Of a stretch of DNA of 64,000 bases, positions 42,477-51,434 are shown piece after piece. The position numbers and the translations under genes are program-made. The notes under the pieces were generated by a model, which ran no database searches, was not told the DNA's origin, and saw only the letters and a list, made by a program, of their open reading frames with translations. The stretch is from positions 7,564,001 through 7,628,000 of the forward strand of contig NZ_CP109496.1 in NCBI RefSeq assembly GCF_036231355.1, in the 5' to 3' direction. This DNA is from Streptomyces sp. NBC_01431. GTDB taxonomy: Bacteria; Actinomycetota; Actinomycetes; Streptomycetales; Streptomycetaceae. The stretch's first letter is position 1; every line of letters starts with the position of its first letter.

Positions 42477-43494
42477 GACGCAGCGGGGGCGGTTGGCCGC
42501 GCCTCGAACAGGTAGGACACGACTCTTCGCCAGGTTTTCGCGAGGTTCGTCGGTCGCGGCACCGGGCTCAAACCCGCGAGGCGGCTTCGAGGCCTAACCA
42601 AGCCGACCGTCTACCGGGTCAGAGCTCGAACTCACAGCCTCCGCAAGATCAGAGACGAGTACCTCGACAGCCGGGCAACCGCCGACCGGCTCGCTCTTCG
42701 TACCCAGCGAGCCGGCGGTTCTGCGTCGAGGCCGACCCTTGGCAGCGCTCCGGGTCCCACCAACCCGCCAGATGATCATTTGTCAGGTAGGCCAAAGGTA
42801 GCTGCTCGCCTCCCCAACTCGCTCAGCCGCGACCTCCACTCTCGCCATCGACGTACCCACCGCCTGTTCCAGCGTGGGGAATTCAAGTGAGCATGTCTGG
42901 CCAGCACTTGGGCGGCGAGGGGGGAAATTCGAGGGCCTTATCGACGCGGCCGGGGGTCCCGCCCGGTTGGCCCGGAGGGCCGGAACCCCGCTGGTCGTCA
43001 CAGGGCGGAGCCTGTTCGAGGAGTCTCTTGACGAATGCGTCGAGGCCCCCCCGGCCCACGAGGACGTGCCTCGGTGCGCCGCATCTCTGCCCCGCCGGAT
43101 CGAACCTCACAGCGGCCAGGGCCGTGACGGTCAGTGCGGCAACGGCCGCGTAGAGGCCACGCCCCGGCGGTGATCACCACCGAGGCATGGGCGCCGAGTT
43201 CGAGGGGCACGTCATCGCCCCCGGGGACCTGGCCCGCACCTCGCCGTACCCGATCGAGCACATCCGCACATCCGCCGCTTCGGCGAGTGCTCCCGCCACG
43301 AAATCGGCATCCAGCCCGAGACGTACGATCCGAGCCCTTGACGTCGATTTCAGCCCGCCGCGCGGCGACACTCCGTCCGCCTCGGACGACTAGGGGCGCA
43401 GGCAGCGTGACACCGAGCGAGCGTCGCGCCGCCGCTCCTGGGACAGATGGGACTCCGTCATGCTTGGGGGCAGTACTGGCACCTCGGGGCGTGT
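42477..43494. other. no recognisable gene
   Basis: About 1 kb. Several frames are open on both strands, as expected in high-GC DNA, but none has an RBS together with a recognisable family motif. It may hold decayed genes. Confidence 0.4.
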
Positions 43495-44010
43495 TCAGCA
43501 ATCAAACACCCACCAGCAGATCTCGTTCCGCAACCGCTGGTCGTCAAGTACGAGCTCGCGTATCACCTCCGGTAGTTGGTCACGCTGCCACTGGCACTCC
43601 AGTCGCCCTGCGGCTTCACCCTCGCCTTCCGGCGCGGCAGCGCGTGCGGCCTTGATCGCATAGGCGGCCGCGCCGAGCTCGTGCGCGGCGACGTGTGCGA
43701 CAGCACCGGCCTGGCCAGCGGCGTACGCGGCATGCCGTGCCGCCCCACGCAGATCTCTGGCCGCACCCATGGCATGGCCGCCCGCCGCGCGTGCCTGGGT
43801 CATCTTGACCTCGCCACGCACCCAGGCGCGGGCATGCTCGATCGCCTGACGCGGCCGTGGGTCCTCAGGCTGAGCCGACTCGAAGAGGTCAAGGACGTGC
43901 TCCGCGCAAGATGCCGCCCAAAGAGCGAGGAGGTGATGGTCCGCATCGGTGAGGGTTCCACCGCGGCGGATCGTCACGAAGCGAGGGTCCCGGACCTTCG
44001 GAAGGATCAT
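43495..44010 (-). CDS. Imm5-like putative immunity protein
   Basis: 171 residues. The pattern LTDADHHLLALWAASCAEH, PRQAIEHARAWVRGE and Ala-rich helices ending in AAAYAIKAARAA matches the putative immunity proteins of Imm5 type. ATG at 44010 follows AAAGGAG at 8 nt. Such proteins neutralise toxins of polymorphic toxin systems, yet no toxin gene is seen nearby, so this is an orphan immunity gene or the family has another role. Confidence 0.75.
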   Translation of the reverse strand: MILPKVRDPRFVTIRRGGTLTDADHHLLALWAASCAEHVLDLFESAQPEDPRPRQAIEHARAWVRGEVKMTQARAAGGHAMGAARDLRGAARHAAYAAGQAGAVAHVAAHELGAAAYAIKAARAAAPEGEGEAAGRLECQWQRDQLPEVIRELVLDDQRLRNEICWWVFDC

Positions 44011-44365
44011 GGTTGGTACTCCTTTGCTTGCATCCGCCCAACACCCAAGGGTGCGCACGTGCGCCAGGCACGCCCACAAGTAAAGCCTGCAAACCCGGTG
44101 GTTGGCTCCCTGGCGGGCTGTTGCCCCGTCCTGTCGTCGAACGATCCTTCAGACCGTGTCAACGTCGGCATTTCGTACGGGATCGGTGGCATCGTCAGGC
44201 CGACGAGCGCCACTATCGGGCCCCCCTGCCCGGGGCGCCCCGAGGCACGGAAGCGACCGTCGGCCGGTGTGTACGCACCCTGCTGCTCCTTCCCCTTGAC
44301 GACTCTTTTTGCCGGACCGGCAACAAGTGTTGGCGTTGCCGGAGCGCGAGCACGACAGTGGGCCG
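44011..44365. other. divergent intergenic region
   Basis: About 355 bp between the divergent Imm5-like and methyltransferase genes. No gene seen; promoters for both are expected here. Confidence 0.4.
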
Positions 44366-45052
44366 ATGACTGAGAACATCACAGCGGGTTCATCCGCGTC
44401 CGGCACGCCTTCGGCCGACGACGAATACGCAGGGGACCCCTCGGTACGAGCCGAATGGGACAACCGGTACGCCGACCGGCAACAACTGTGGAGCGGTCGA
44501 CCCAACGGTGCTCTCGTGGCCGAGACCGCGGGGCTCACACCCGGACGGGTGCTTGACGTGGGCTGCGGCGAGGGCGCGGACGCCGTCTGGCTCGCACGGG
44601 GCGGCTGGGACGTGACCGCCCTGGAGGTCTCGGGCGTCGCCCTGGAGCGGGCGGCCGGACACGCACGGGACGCCGGTGTCGCCGTTCGCTGGGTACACGC
44701 GGAACTGACCCGGGCGGAGCTTGCGCCAGCCTCGTTCGACCTCGTTTCCGCGCAGTATCCGGCCTTGCTGCGCACCCCCGACGCCGCAGCCGAGCGAGCA
44801 CTGCTCGCGGCCGTCGCACCCGGGGGCGTGCTCCTGCTCGTCCACCACGCGGGGATGGTCGAGCAGCACCCGGACGAAAACGGCTTCAACCCGGCCGACT
44901 ACGTCTGGCCCTCAATGGTCGTCGCTTTGCTCGACGATGACGATGACTGGGAGGTCGAGGTGGACGAACAGCGTCCCCGTGTGGCGCCCGAAGGCGGCGC
45001 GGGCGCACACCACACCGACGACGTGGTGCTGCGCGCACGACGTCTGCGCTGA
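44366..45052 (+). CDS. class I SAM-dependent methyltransferase
   Basis: 228 residues. SAM motif I is VLDVGCGEGADAVWLA, followed by ALEVSGVALERA; the acidic loop and FDLVSAQYPALLRT follow. ATG at 44366 is preferred over an upstream in-frame candidate. It resembles thiopurine/tellurite-resistance-type methyltransferases acting on small molecules. The substrate is unknown. Confidence 0.85.
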   Translation: MTENITAGSSASGTPSADDEYAGDPSVRAEWDNRYADRQQLWSGRPNGALVAETAGLTPGRVLDVGCGEGADAVWLARGGWDVTALEVSGVALERAAGHARDAGVAVRWVHAELTRAELAPASFDLVSAQYPALLRTPDAAAERALLAAVAPGGVLLLVHHAGMVEQHPDENGFNPADYVWPSMVVALLDDDDDWEVEVDEQRPRVAPEGGAGAHHTDDVVLRARRLR

Positions 45053-45135
45053 CCCCTTCTGTTCATCGCGGATGCCGAGGGAGCGCCGTCCGTCCGCGGT
45101 ACGGCTCAAGCCGTTCGTGGGAGGTGCGGCCCCAA

Positions 45136-45205
45136 GTCATGTGGTTGAGGCGTGGTCCCGCCCTGTCCGTGTCATGTGGTTGAGGCGTGGCTCCGCCCCG
45201 TCCGT
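45136..45205. repeat. 35-bp tandem direct repeat
   Basis: Two adjacent 35-bp units (GTCATGTGGTTGAGGCGTGG plus 15 bp) at 45136-45170 and 45171-45205 differ at 3 positions. They lie downstream of both the methyltransferase and the convergent small membrane gene. Confidence 0.85.
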
Positions 45206-45255
45206 CCGAGGCAGCGTCGCGTGCTTCGCGGTGCTGGGTGAACTGCTCGGCGGGA

Positions 45256-45510
45256 TCAGTGCAGTTGGCGAATCCCGCTGACCAGGCCGGCCACTCCGAT
45301 GGCTCCGGTGACCAGTGCGCCGAGGACGGCGCCGACCTCGCCCCGGTCCACCGCGAGGGTGAGCGCGGCCGCGCACAAGAACACGACACCGAGCCCGATG
45401 AGCCACCACCCCGGCGGGCTGCCGCCACTGCTGTTCACCTGCCGGGTCCTTGGGGCGGTCACTGTCACGGTGAGCTGACCCACGGCCCCGTCGGGACTCT
45501 GCACTGGCAT
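45256..45510 (-). CDS. small membrane protein
   Basis: 84 residues with two predicted spans, WWLIGLGVVFLCAAALTLAV and AVLGALVTGAIGVAGLVSGI, after a 35-residue polar N-terminus. ATG at 45510 has AGGTG upstream; a GTG two codons earlier is possible. No family is recognised. Confidence 0.6.
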   Translation of the reverse strand: MPVQSPDGAVGQLTVTVTAPRTRQVNSSGGSPPGWWLIGLGVVFLCAAALTLAVDRGEVGAVLGALVTGAIGVAGLVSGIRQLH

Positions 45511-45528
45511 GGTCACCTACTGTGGGCC

Positions 45529-45775
45529 CTAGCCGCGAGGCTGGTACACGCATCCGCTGAACGTTGCCAGAACGACGGGATCGTGACCTCCGCCGGCCTC
45601 GATGTCCCGTAACTGCTGCACTGCTGCACTGCTGCGCCGTTGTCCGGTCTCCGTGCATGACGTGACGGCTGAGTTTTCGCAGCAGGTCGCGGTGAGCGGC
45701 CTCAGGAGTGCCGTAGCTGTAATCCGAGCCGTACCCCCTCGCCTCGCTTGCGCCGTTCCCGGAATGCAGGACCAT
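45529..45775 (-). pseudogene. broken hypothetical gene with 8-bp repeat frameshift
   Basis: Two frames look coding. The first (from ATG 45775) reads MVLHSGNGASEARGYGSDYS through RKLSRHVMHGDRTTAQQ; the second reads QQLRDIEAGGGHDPVVLATF and ends at a TAG at 45529. They meet at three tandem GCAGCAGT units (45612-45635). Four units instead of three would join them into one protein of about 82 residues. The product is unknown. It could be a slipped allele, phase-variable, or a sequencing error. Confidence 0.4.
45612..45635 (-). repeat. three tandem 8-bp units (GCAGCAGT)
   Basis: An 8-bp unit repeated exactly three times on the minus strand, inside the broken gene. Gain of one unit restores its frame. 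Confidence 0.8.
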
Positions 45776-45935
45776 TGCGTACGCCCAATTCGCCAGGGCC
45801 AACACACCAGGCAACGCCTATCGAGCCAGCGTAAGAGACCGACCTGGACTACGGACGGTCTGCCGTGAGGCCCTCGGCGGCGCGAGGGCCTCACCCAGAC
45901 GCGGGAGACCGCTTCGGCTTGGGGGCACGGTTCGT

Positions 45936-46370
45936 TTATGCCGCTTGGGTGAGTTCGGCTTGGCCGAACAGCAGGGCGTGGCCGGAGGGGAGTTGGCGCA
46001 GAATGCGGCTCGTCAGGTCGGGGCCCGCCAGGTCGGCGACGGTGGTCAGAACGGCGCCGGTGTCCCAGCGGGTCGTGGCGATGCTCGCGCCGGCGCGGTC
46101 CGCGAGGCCCTTGACGAAGGCCCAGCCCGTGACGGGCTGGGGGAGGGGGACCTGCGCGGTGAGGGTGAGGGCGGCTTCGAAGGGCAGGCGGGCGGCCAGC
46201 TCGACGCGTTCTTCGCCCGTCAGCTGGCGTCCGAGTCCTGCGAGGACCAGGCGGATGGCTTCCTCGGCCCGTTCCCGGGTGGGGTAGGCGCCTTCGTAGC
46301 GGACTTTCTCCAGCATCTGCTCGTACGTCATCACGTCCGGTTGCTGGAGCGGTGCACGCAGATCGGACAT
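45936..46370 (-). CDS. DUF2267 protein, copy 1
   Basis: 144 residues. It shows the DUF2267 pattern: MLEKVRYEGAYPTRERAEEA, IRLVLAGLGRQLTGEE, ELAARLP, and a second repeat ending ILRQLPSGHALLFGQ. ATG at 46370 is used, with a GTG just before it. It is the last gene of an Hsp20-DUF2267-DUF2267 set on the minus strand. The function is unknown; the family is linked with stress operons. Confidence 0.85.
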   Translation of the reverse strand: MSDLRAPLQQPDVMTYEQMLEKVRYEGAYPTRERAEEAIRLVLAGLGRQLTGEERVELAARLPFEAALTLTAQVPLPQPVTGWAFVKGLADRAGASIATTRWDTGAVLTTVADLAGPDLTSRILRQLPSGHALLFGQAELTQAA

Positions 46371-46446
46371 CACTGCGGTGGTTGCCTTTCTGTATCCGGA
46401 GGGGCGGTGCCGGTGCCCGGCGGGTATGCGGGCACCGGCTGGTGGG

Positions 46447-46842
46447 TCAGTGGATCTGGGGACGGCCGAAGAGGAGGTCGTAGCCCGCGGGGAGTTGAAG
46501 CAGGATCTGCTGGAGCAGCTCGTCGTCGGCCGCGTCGGCGACGGTGCTGAGGACGGCGCTGACGTCCCAGGCAGCCGTCGCCTCGGTGGCGCCCTCGATC
46601 CAGGCCGTCGTAGCGCGTACGAACCGCTCGGGGGTGAGGGGTTCGGCGCTCTGCAGGGGGTTGAGGAGGATCAGGGCGAATGCTTCCGGCAGCCGCGCCG
46701 CGAGCTGCGCGCGCACCTCGCCGACCAGGTGTGCGCCCAGCAGGGCGAGCACCACGCGGGCCGCACGGTCTGCTTCGGATCTGCTGTTGTACTCGCCGCG
46801 TTCCTTGACTTGGTCCAGGAACGCTTCCCAACGCAAGGTCAT
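46447..46842 (-). CDS. DUF2267 protein, copy 2
   Basis: 131 residues: FLDQVKERGEYNSRSEADRA, VVLALLGAHLVGEVRAQLAA and a C-terminal ILLQLPAGYDLLFGRP. It is homologous to the neighbour at 45936-46370. It lies 90 bp downstream of Hsp20 on the same strand, so co-transcription from the Hsp20 promoter is likely. Confidence 0.85.
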   Translation of the reverse strand: MTLRWEAFLDQVKERGEYNSRSEADRAARVVLALLGAHLVGEVRAQLAARLPEAFALILLNPLQSAEPLTPERFVRATTAWIEGATEATAAWDVSAVLSTVADAADDELLQQILLQLPAGYDLLFGRPQIH

Positions 46843-46931
46843 TCGGCGCCGCCCATCTTTGTCGGGTGCGGAGGGCGGGTGAGGGGGCCGAGTGCCCGCC
46901 CTCTACCGCGTCGGCTCGGCCGCCCGGGAAC

Positions 46932-47363
46932 TCAGCCGGAGATCTGCTTGCGGGAGGACTCCCTGCCGATGGCGATCTTGCGGGGCTTGGCCCGCTCAGC
47001 GATCGGGATGCGCAGGGTGAGGACTCCGGCGTCGTAGTCGGCTTGGATGCGTTCGGTGTCCAGGGTGTCGGCCAGCACGAGCTGGCGGGAGAAGACACCC
47101 AGCGGCCGTTCCGACAGTTCCATTTGCACGTCGTCGGCCTTCGTCGTGGGCCGGCGCTCGGCCTTGACGGTCAGCATGTTCCGCTCGACGTCGATATCGA
47201 TCGCCTCCGCGCTGACACCGGGCAGGTCGAAGGCCACCACGTACTCGTCACCCTCGCGGTAGGCGTCCATCGCCATCGCGGACGGCCGCGTCCAGGTCCC
47301 GGCGCCGGTCAGCTGCTGGGCGAGACGGTCGAGCTCACGGAAGGGGTCGGTGCGCATCAACAT
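46932..47363 (-). CDS. Hsp20/alpha-crystallin small heat shock protein
   Basis: 143 residues. The alpha-crystallin domain spans about 35-130: YVVAFDLPGVSAEAIDIDVE, LTVKAERR, and GVLTLRIPIAERAKPRKI with the expected G-V-L block. It is an ATP-independent holdase. It corresponds to Hsp18 of Streptomyces albus in type. A RheA-like operator lies 65 bp upstream of its ATG. The two DUF2267 genes downstream probably share its transcript. Confidence 0.9.
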   Translation of the reverse strand: MLMRTDPFRELDRLAQQLTGAGTWTRPSAMAMDAYREGDEYVVAFDLPGVSAEAIDIDVERNMLTVKAERRPTTKADDVQMELSERPLGVFSRQLVLADTLDTERIQADYDAGVLTLRIPIAERAKPRKIAIGRESSRKQISG

Positions 47364-47427
47364 CGTGAAACACCTCCAGAGGTCGGGCAGTGGCTGCCAA
47401 TGCGCTGCTCTGACACCATTCTATTAG

Positions 47428-47445
47428 GTCATCCAATGGATGACA
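47428..47445 (-). promoter_or_regulatory. RheA-like heat-shock operator
   Basis: GTCATC-CAATG-GATGACA matches the RheA operator (TGTCATC-N5-GATGACA) known upstream of hsp18 in Streptomyces albus, except for the first base. It lies between 65 and 82 bp upstream of the Hsp20 start. No RheA gene is visible nearby. Heat-induced derepression of the Hsp20-DUF2267 set is inferred. Confidence 0.7.
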
Positions 47446-47867
47446 ATTGCTGTGTCGTCTGAAGGGTGACACTCGTGGAGGATGTGCTGTGCCAGCAGCC
47501 GAGCGACCCGTTTCGCCCGGAGCGCCGGGGGCGTCTGGAGGCTGACCAGGCCGCTCCACGCAAGGGCGGCAGAGACGGCGGCGCGCAGGAGCCCCTGGTG
47601 TTGGGCAGCCCACTCGTCGCCGTTTACGGCTTCCAGGGCCGCTACGGCCGCCAGGGACGAGGCCGGGCTCTGGGCGTCATGGAGGATGGGAGCTCGACCA
47701 GCCCGACCTGTCGAAACCGCCGTCGTGCGGGCGCCAGCGGGCCGGACCTCGCCCACCCATCGGGCGTCACCAGGCAGGTCGCCCAACGCCCTACAGTCAC
47801 AACTGCCTGGGCCCGCCGGAACCAGCGCGGAACAGTGTCCATCACTCGTGAATGCCGTACCGCCGAA
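47446..47867. other. no recognisable gene upstream of Hsp20
   Basis: About 420 bp. A minus-strand frame reads smoothly near 47460-47650 (for example RVARLLAQHILHECHPSDDT), but it has no start with an RBS and I recognise no family; it may be the end of a decayed gene. Confidence 0.4.
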
Positions 47868-48000
47868 CGCACCGAACACATGCCGTTCGCCCGCGTCGCC
47901 CGCGGCCGCCTCGTGATGAATCCCGGCAGCGTCGGCATGCCGTACGGGGGGTGGGAGCCTACTGGGCGTTCCTTGGCTCCGGCGTCGAACTCCCCTGGCG
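47868..48000 (+). pseudogene. C-terminal fragment of a metallophosphoesterase
   Basis: HMPFARVARGRLVMNPGSVG matches the C-terminal block of YfcE-like metallophosphatases (GHTHMPF...NPGSVGMPYG). The rest (VGAYWAFLGSGVEL) continues in another frame; a G-run at about 47945 with one base missing explains the shift. The catalytic N-terminal part is absent. It is a relic. Confidence 0.6.
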
Positions 48001-48039
48001 GCAGCCCACACCGAGCAGGAGCCCCCGCCGTTCGTACCG

Positions 48040-48630
48040 TCAGCTTTCGGAAGACTGCGGCGGGGTGGGTTTCAACCCGTCCATGGTGAGGTCTAGAAGG
48101 CGTTCGGCTTGGTCTCGTTGCTCGGGCTTCGCCGAAGTGAGGGCGATGCCCGCGAGGGCGGCGAACATATCGGTCGGGCGGATGTCGGAGCGCAGGACGC
48201 CGGCGGCGGTACCGGCCGCCATGAGGCTGGAAATGGCGCCCTGGATCATGTCGCGGCTGTGGCCGTATGGGTCGGCTCCCGAGGCGACGACGGCTCGCAG
48301 AGCGTCGGCCATGCCGAGTTTGGCGGTGGCGTAGTCGACGAAACGACCCATCCAGACGCGCAGGGCCTCACGTGGCGGCAACGTCGCCAAGAGGTCGGGG
48401 ACGGCGTCGCAAAGTCGCGCCACTTCGTTGCGATAGGCCGCCTCGATCAGGATCTCCCGGGTCGGGAAGTTGCGGTAGAGCGTGCCGGTTCCCACGCCCG
48501 CCTCCTTGGCGATGCGTTCGAAGTGGGTGTCCAGTCCCTCTTCGGTGAACACGCGCACCGCAGCGGCCAGGATCTTGTCCCGGTTGCGCTGTGCGTCAGC
48601 CCTCAGCGGGCGTTCCGTATCCCGTGCCAT
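48040..48630 (-). CDS. TetR/AcrR family regulator
   Basis: 196 residues. HTH: HFERIAKEAGVGTGTLYRNF. The ligand domain resembles SbtR-like TetR_C. ATG at 48630 follows GAGGGAGCG. It is divergent from the SDR at 48753 with a 120-bp shared region bearing an inverted repeat. It most likely represses that SDR and itself. Confidence 0.9.
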   Translation of the reverse strand: MARDTERPLRADAQRNRDKILAAAVRVFTEEGLDTHFERIAKEAGVGTGTLYRNFPTREILIEAAYRNEVARLCDAVPDLLATLPPREALRVWMGRFVDYATAKLGMADALRAVVASGADPYGHSRDMIQGAISSLMAAGTAAGVLRSDIRPTDMFAALAGIALTSAKPEQRDQAERLLDLTMDGLKPTPPQSSES

Positions 48631-48654
48631 CGACCGCTCCCTCATCCCCGTTGC

Positions 48655-48707
48655 AAAGTGGAGGCGCATCCACTTACAGTGAAACTAACTGGCGGGGCCT
48701 CCACTTT
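48655..48707. promoter_or_regulatory. inverted repeat between TetR and SDR genes
   Basis: AAAGTGGAGG (48655-48664) pairs with CCTCCACTTT (48698-48707). Two more CCACTT half-sites lie between and beyond them. This is the likely operator of the adjacent TetR protein; the binding is inferred from position. Confidence 0.6.
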
Positions 48708-48752
48708 CACTCTAGATGGTGTGCTGCGCTCATTCCACTTTCGGAGGATCAC

Positions 48753-49487
48753 GTGTCGGGAATCGAAGGCAAGGTCGTTGTGATCACGGGGGCCAGCAGT
48801 GGCATCGGCGAGGCGATTGCGCTGCTGTTGGCCGAGCGAGGGGCGAAAGTGGTGCTCGGTGCACGGCGGCCTGAGCTTCTGGAGGCGCTCGTCGCCCGTA
48901 TCGAGAAGGCCGGCGGGCAAGCCGTCTACGCGCGCACGGACGTGAAGCGCCGGGAGGACCTGTCCACTCTGGTCGGGTTGGCGTGCGACCGCTACGGCAA
49001 GGTCGATGTCCTCGTCAGCAACGCCGGGATCGGTCTGATCTCCCCGCTGGACGACCTGCGCGTCGAGGACTGGGAGGAAATGATCGACGTCAACCTCAAA
49101 GGAGTCCTGTACGGAATCGCCGCAGCGCTGCCTGTCTTCCGGGAGCAGGGCTTCGGGCACTTCGTGAACACCGTCTCAACGGCTGGGCTGCGCATCGTGC
49201 CGCTCCAGGCGGTGTACGCGGGGACCAAGAACGCGGTCCGCACCATCTCTGAGGGCTTGCGCCAGGAGGCGGGCAGTAGTGTGCGCGTCACGGTCGTCTC
49301 GCCAGGTGTCACGCGCACGGAATTCGCGGATTCCATGGCTCCGGAGATGAAGGCCCAAGTCCTCGACCGCATGGGCGAGATCGCGATTCCGCCGGACGCC
49401 ATCGCCCGTGCCATCGCCTTCGCCATCGAGCAGCCGGCCAGTGTCGACGTGGGCGACATCGTTGTCCGTCCCACTGCGCAGAACTAA
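48753..49487 (+). CDS. SDR family oxidoreductase
   Basis: 244 residues from a GTG with GGAGG 5 nt upstream. TGASSGIGEAIALLLAERG, NAGIG and YAGTK are the cofactor and active-site motifs; Arg after beta-2 (GARR) suggests NADP(H). It belongs to the YdfG/serine-3-dehydrogenase-like classical SDRs. The divergent TetR gene is its presumed repressor. Confidence 0.9.
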   Translation: MSGIEGKVVVITGASSGIGEAIALLLAERGAKVVLGARRPELLEALVARIEKAGGQAVYARTDVKRREDLSTLVGLACDRYGKVDVLVSNAGIGLISPLDDLRVEDWEEMIDVNLKGVLYGIAAALPVFREQGFGHFVNTVSTAGLRIVPLQAVYAGTKNAVRTISEGLRQEAGSSVRVTVVSPGVTRTEFADSMAPEMKAQVLDRMGEIAIPPDAIARAIAFAIEQPASVDVGDIVVRPTAQN

Positions 49488-50184
49488 GTCGCACACCGGC
49501 ACAGACCGACGCGGCCTACGCGCCGTCGCACCCCGCGTCGGCTACCCCTACGCCGGACCACCGCTCTGCAACTCGACACCGTGCCGCCCGTGGTCGACTA
49601 CCACCTCTCACGGGAAACCAGGGCGCCGGGCGCGGGCGGTTTCCTGGCCTACACCGGAACCTACCGAACACGGCTACCTGCGCTGCCACCTCCTCGGCCA
49701 AGGAAACCCGCTTCACAGCGCACGCCGATGCCGCCGACGCATCCTGTAGCAGCGGCCCATCAGGCATACACCTGAGCTGCGAAGGGGCCATGAGGCAAAC
49801 GCATCACCGTCCGTATCGCCGGTAAGGGAAGTCGAGGTCACCGGGCCTAGCGGTGGCCGCCGCGGGATCCTGTACGCCGCTGCGCGTACCTGCTGCCGAC
49901 CGTCGGCTACCAACCCCGGCCGGGCGCTGGTGGTTGAGTCGGTCGATTGCTCGGCGGTCCGCAACGTACGAGCCGAGTGGCTCACGGCGTGGGCCGAGTT
50001 GATGGGGGCGCTGGTGGCTGAGCGCCGCCTCGACCGGCCGGTGCCGGCCATCGGCGGCACGGAACGGTCGGGGCGGTTGTGCATCTGCTGGTCGCCGCCA
50101 TCGAGGAGGGGACGGGGCCTGTCCTCGATGATGGCATCATGGCCGGCGCCGCTTAGCGTCTGCTGCCGACCTGGCTGCCCGGAC
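49488..50184. other. no recognisable gene
   Basis: About 700 bp with no supported coding region. Open frames on the plus strand lack an RBS and known motifs. Confidence 0.4.
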
Positions 50185-50904
50185 TCACTTCAGGTGGCGG
50201 CCGAAGAACCGGTCCCCGTCCTCCCTCTCGAACCACGGTGTGCCGGTGTGCCCGCCCATATTGGCGTGCAGGGTCTTCTCCTTGCTGCCGAAGGCGTCGA
50301 ACAGGTCCAGGGCCCGTTGCCGGGGGTTCCCTTCGTCGTCCCACTGCAGCAGGAACAGCAGCGGAATGGTGACCTGCCGGGCCTCCTCGCGCTGGGTGCG
50401 GGGCACGTACCCCCCGGCGAAGAAACCGGCGGCCGCGATGCGCGGATCGACCGCCGCAAGGCGGATGCCGGGGGCGGTCCACCCCGAGTACCCGACCGGG
50501 CCGCCGATCTCGGGCAGCGAAAGGAGGGCGTCCAGGGTGGTCCGCCATTCCGGGACCGCCCTTTCGACCAGCGGGCCGACGAGGGACTCGAAGATCTCGT
50601 CGGCCGGCTCCCCGGCCTGCAGCGCCCGGCGGAGATCGGCGCGGGCCTGCTCGTCGGCGGCGGAACGGGGCCGGTCGCCGCACCCGGCGGCGTCGATGGT
50701 GGCTACCGCGTAGCCGCACGCAGCGGTGTAGCGGGCCCGAGCGACCAGCCGGGGCTCGGCCTTGGGCAGGCCGTTGTTGTGGGCCATCAGGATCAGCGGA
50801 GCCGGAGCGGATCCGGACGTCCACAAGGTGCCGGGGATCTCGCCGAGAGTGAATTCGCGTTCGAGGACGTTGTCGTCGAGGCGTTGTTCGGAAGTGAATT
50901 GCAT
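50185..50904 (-). CDS. alpha/beta hydrolase (dienelactone-hydrolase-like)
   Basis: 239 residues. LILMAHNNGLPKAEPRLVAR, the Ser in VGYSGWTAPG, PLLFLLQWDDEGNPRQRALD (Asp region) and a late His (NMGGHTGTPWF) form the triad. ATG at 50904 follows AAAGG. Small actinobacterial hydrolases of this type are annotated as DLH or alpha/beta family. The substrate is unknown. Confidence 0.8.
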   Translation of the reverse strand: MQFTSEQRLDDNVLEREFTLGEIPGTLWTSGSAPAPLILMAHNNGLPKAEPRLVARARYTAACGYAVATIDAAGCGDRPRSAADEQARADLRRALQAGEPADEIFESLVGPLVERAVPEWRTTLDALLSLPEIGGPVGYSGWTAPGIRLAAVDPRIAAAGFFAGGYVPRTQREEARQVTIPLLFLLQWDDEGNPRQRALDLFDAFGSKEKTLHANMGGHTGTPWFEREDGDRFFGRHLK

Positions 50905-51434
50905 GGTCGTGCCTTTCGGGAATGCCCAGAGTGGCGCTCCCGGACGACCTATCGCCCGACCGTGACCCCGGAGGGGAGCACCCATGTCGATACTGCGTTC
51001 ACGGGTACCACCTCCTCGTTCTCTCGCACGGCCTCCGGAAAAGTAGCAGTGGACGCCGTGGTTCGCCAACGGGATTTTGTGGAGGCTCCGCGGCCGGATG
51101 CCGCCTCACCCCATGGCGTACGGCTCAAGGGCGTTGGCGCTGGAGCTGGACCCGAATCAAGCAACATCGGCGATGCTCTCGCCACTGGGGAAGCACGCCG
51201 GGTGAGGGTGTCTCATCAACGGGGCTGGCCCACTTCTCGTGGTGGCTGCGGTTGGGCGGCATGTGATCGTGAAGAACGTCAACTGCCGTGTGAGTACGTC
51301 CCTTTCAGGGGTCCCTGTGCTGGGAGGGGAAAGGGTCAGGGGCCTGTATGACTGCGGGCTGTCGTCGTCATTGCGGGTTGACCGTCAATCCAAGGGACCG
51401 GTGGCGCCGCTCGGGAGCGCGGCCAACGCGGCCT
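50905..51434. other. no recognisable gene
   Basis: About 530 bp with no supported gene between the hydrolase and the end of the MarR gene. Confidence 0.4.

Noticed and set aside
45612..45635. CRISPR-like array
   Set aside because: Only three 8-bp units without spacers; no CRISPR array or cas gene was seen in the window.
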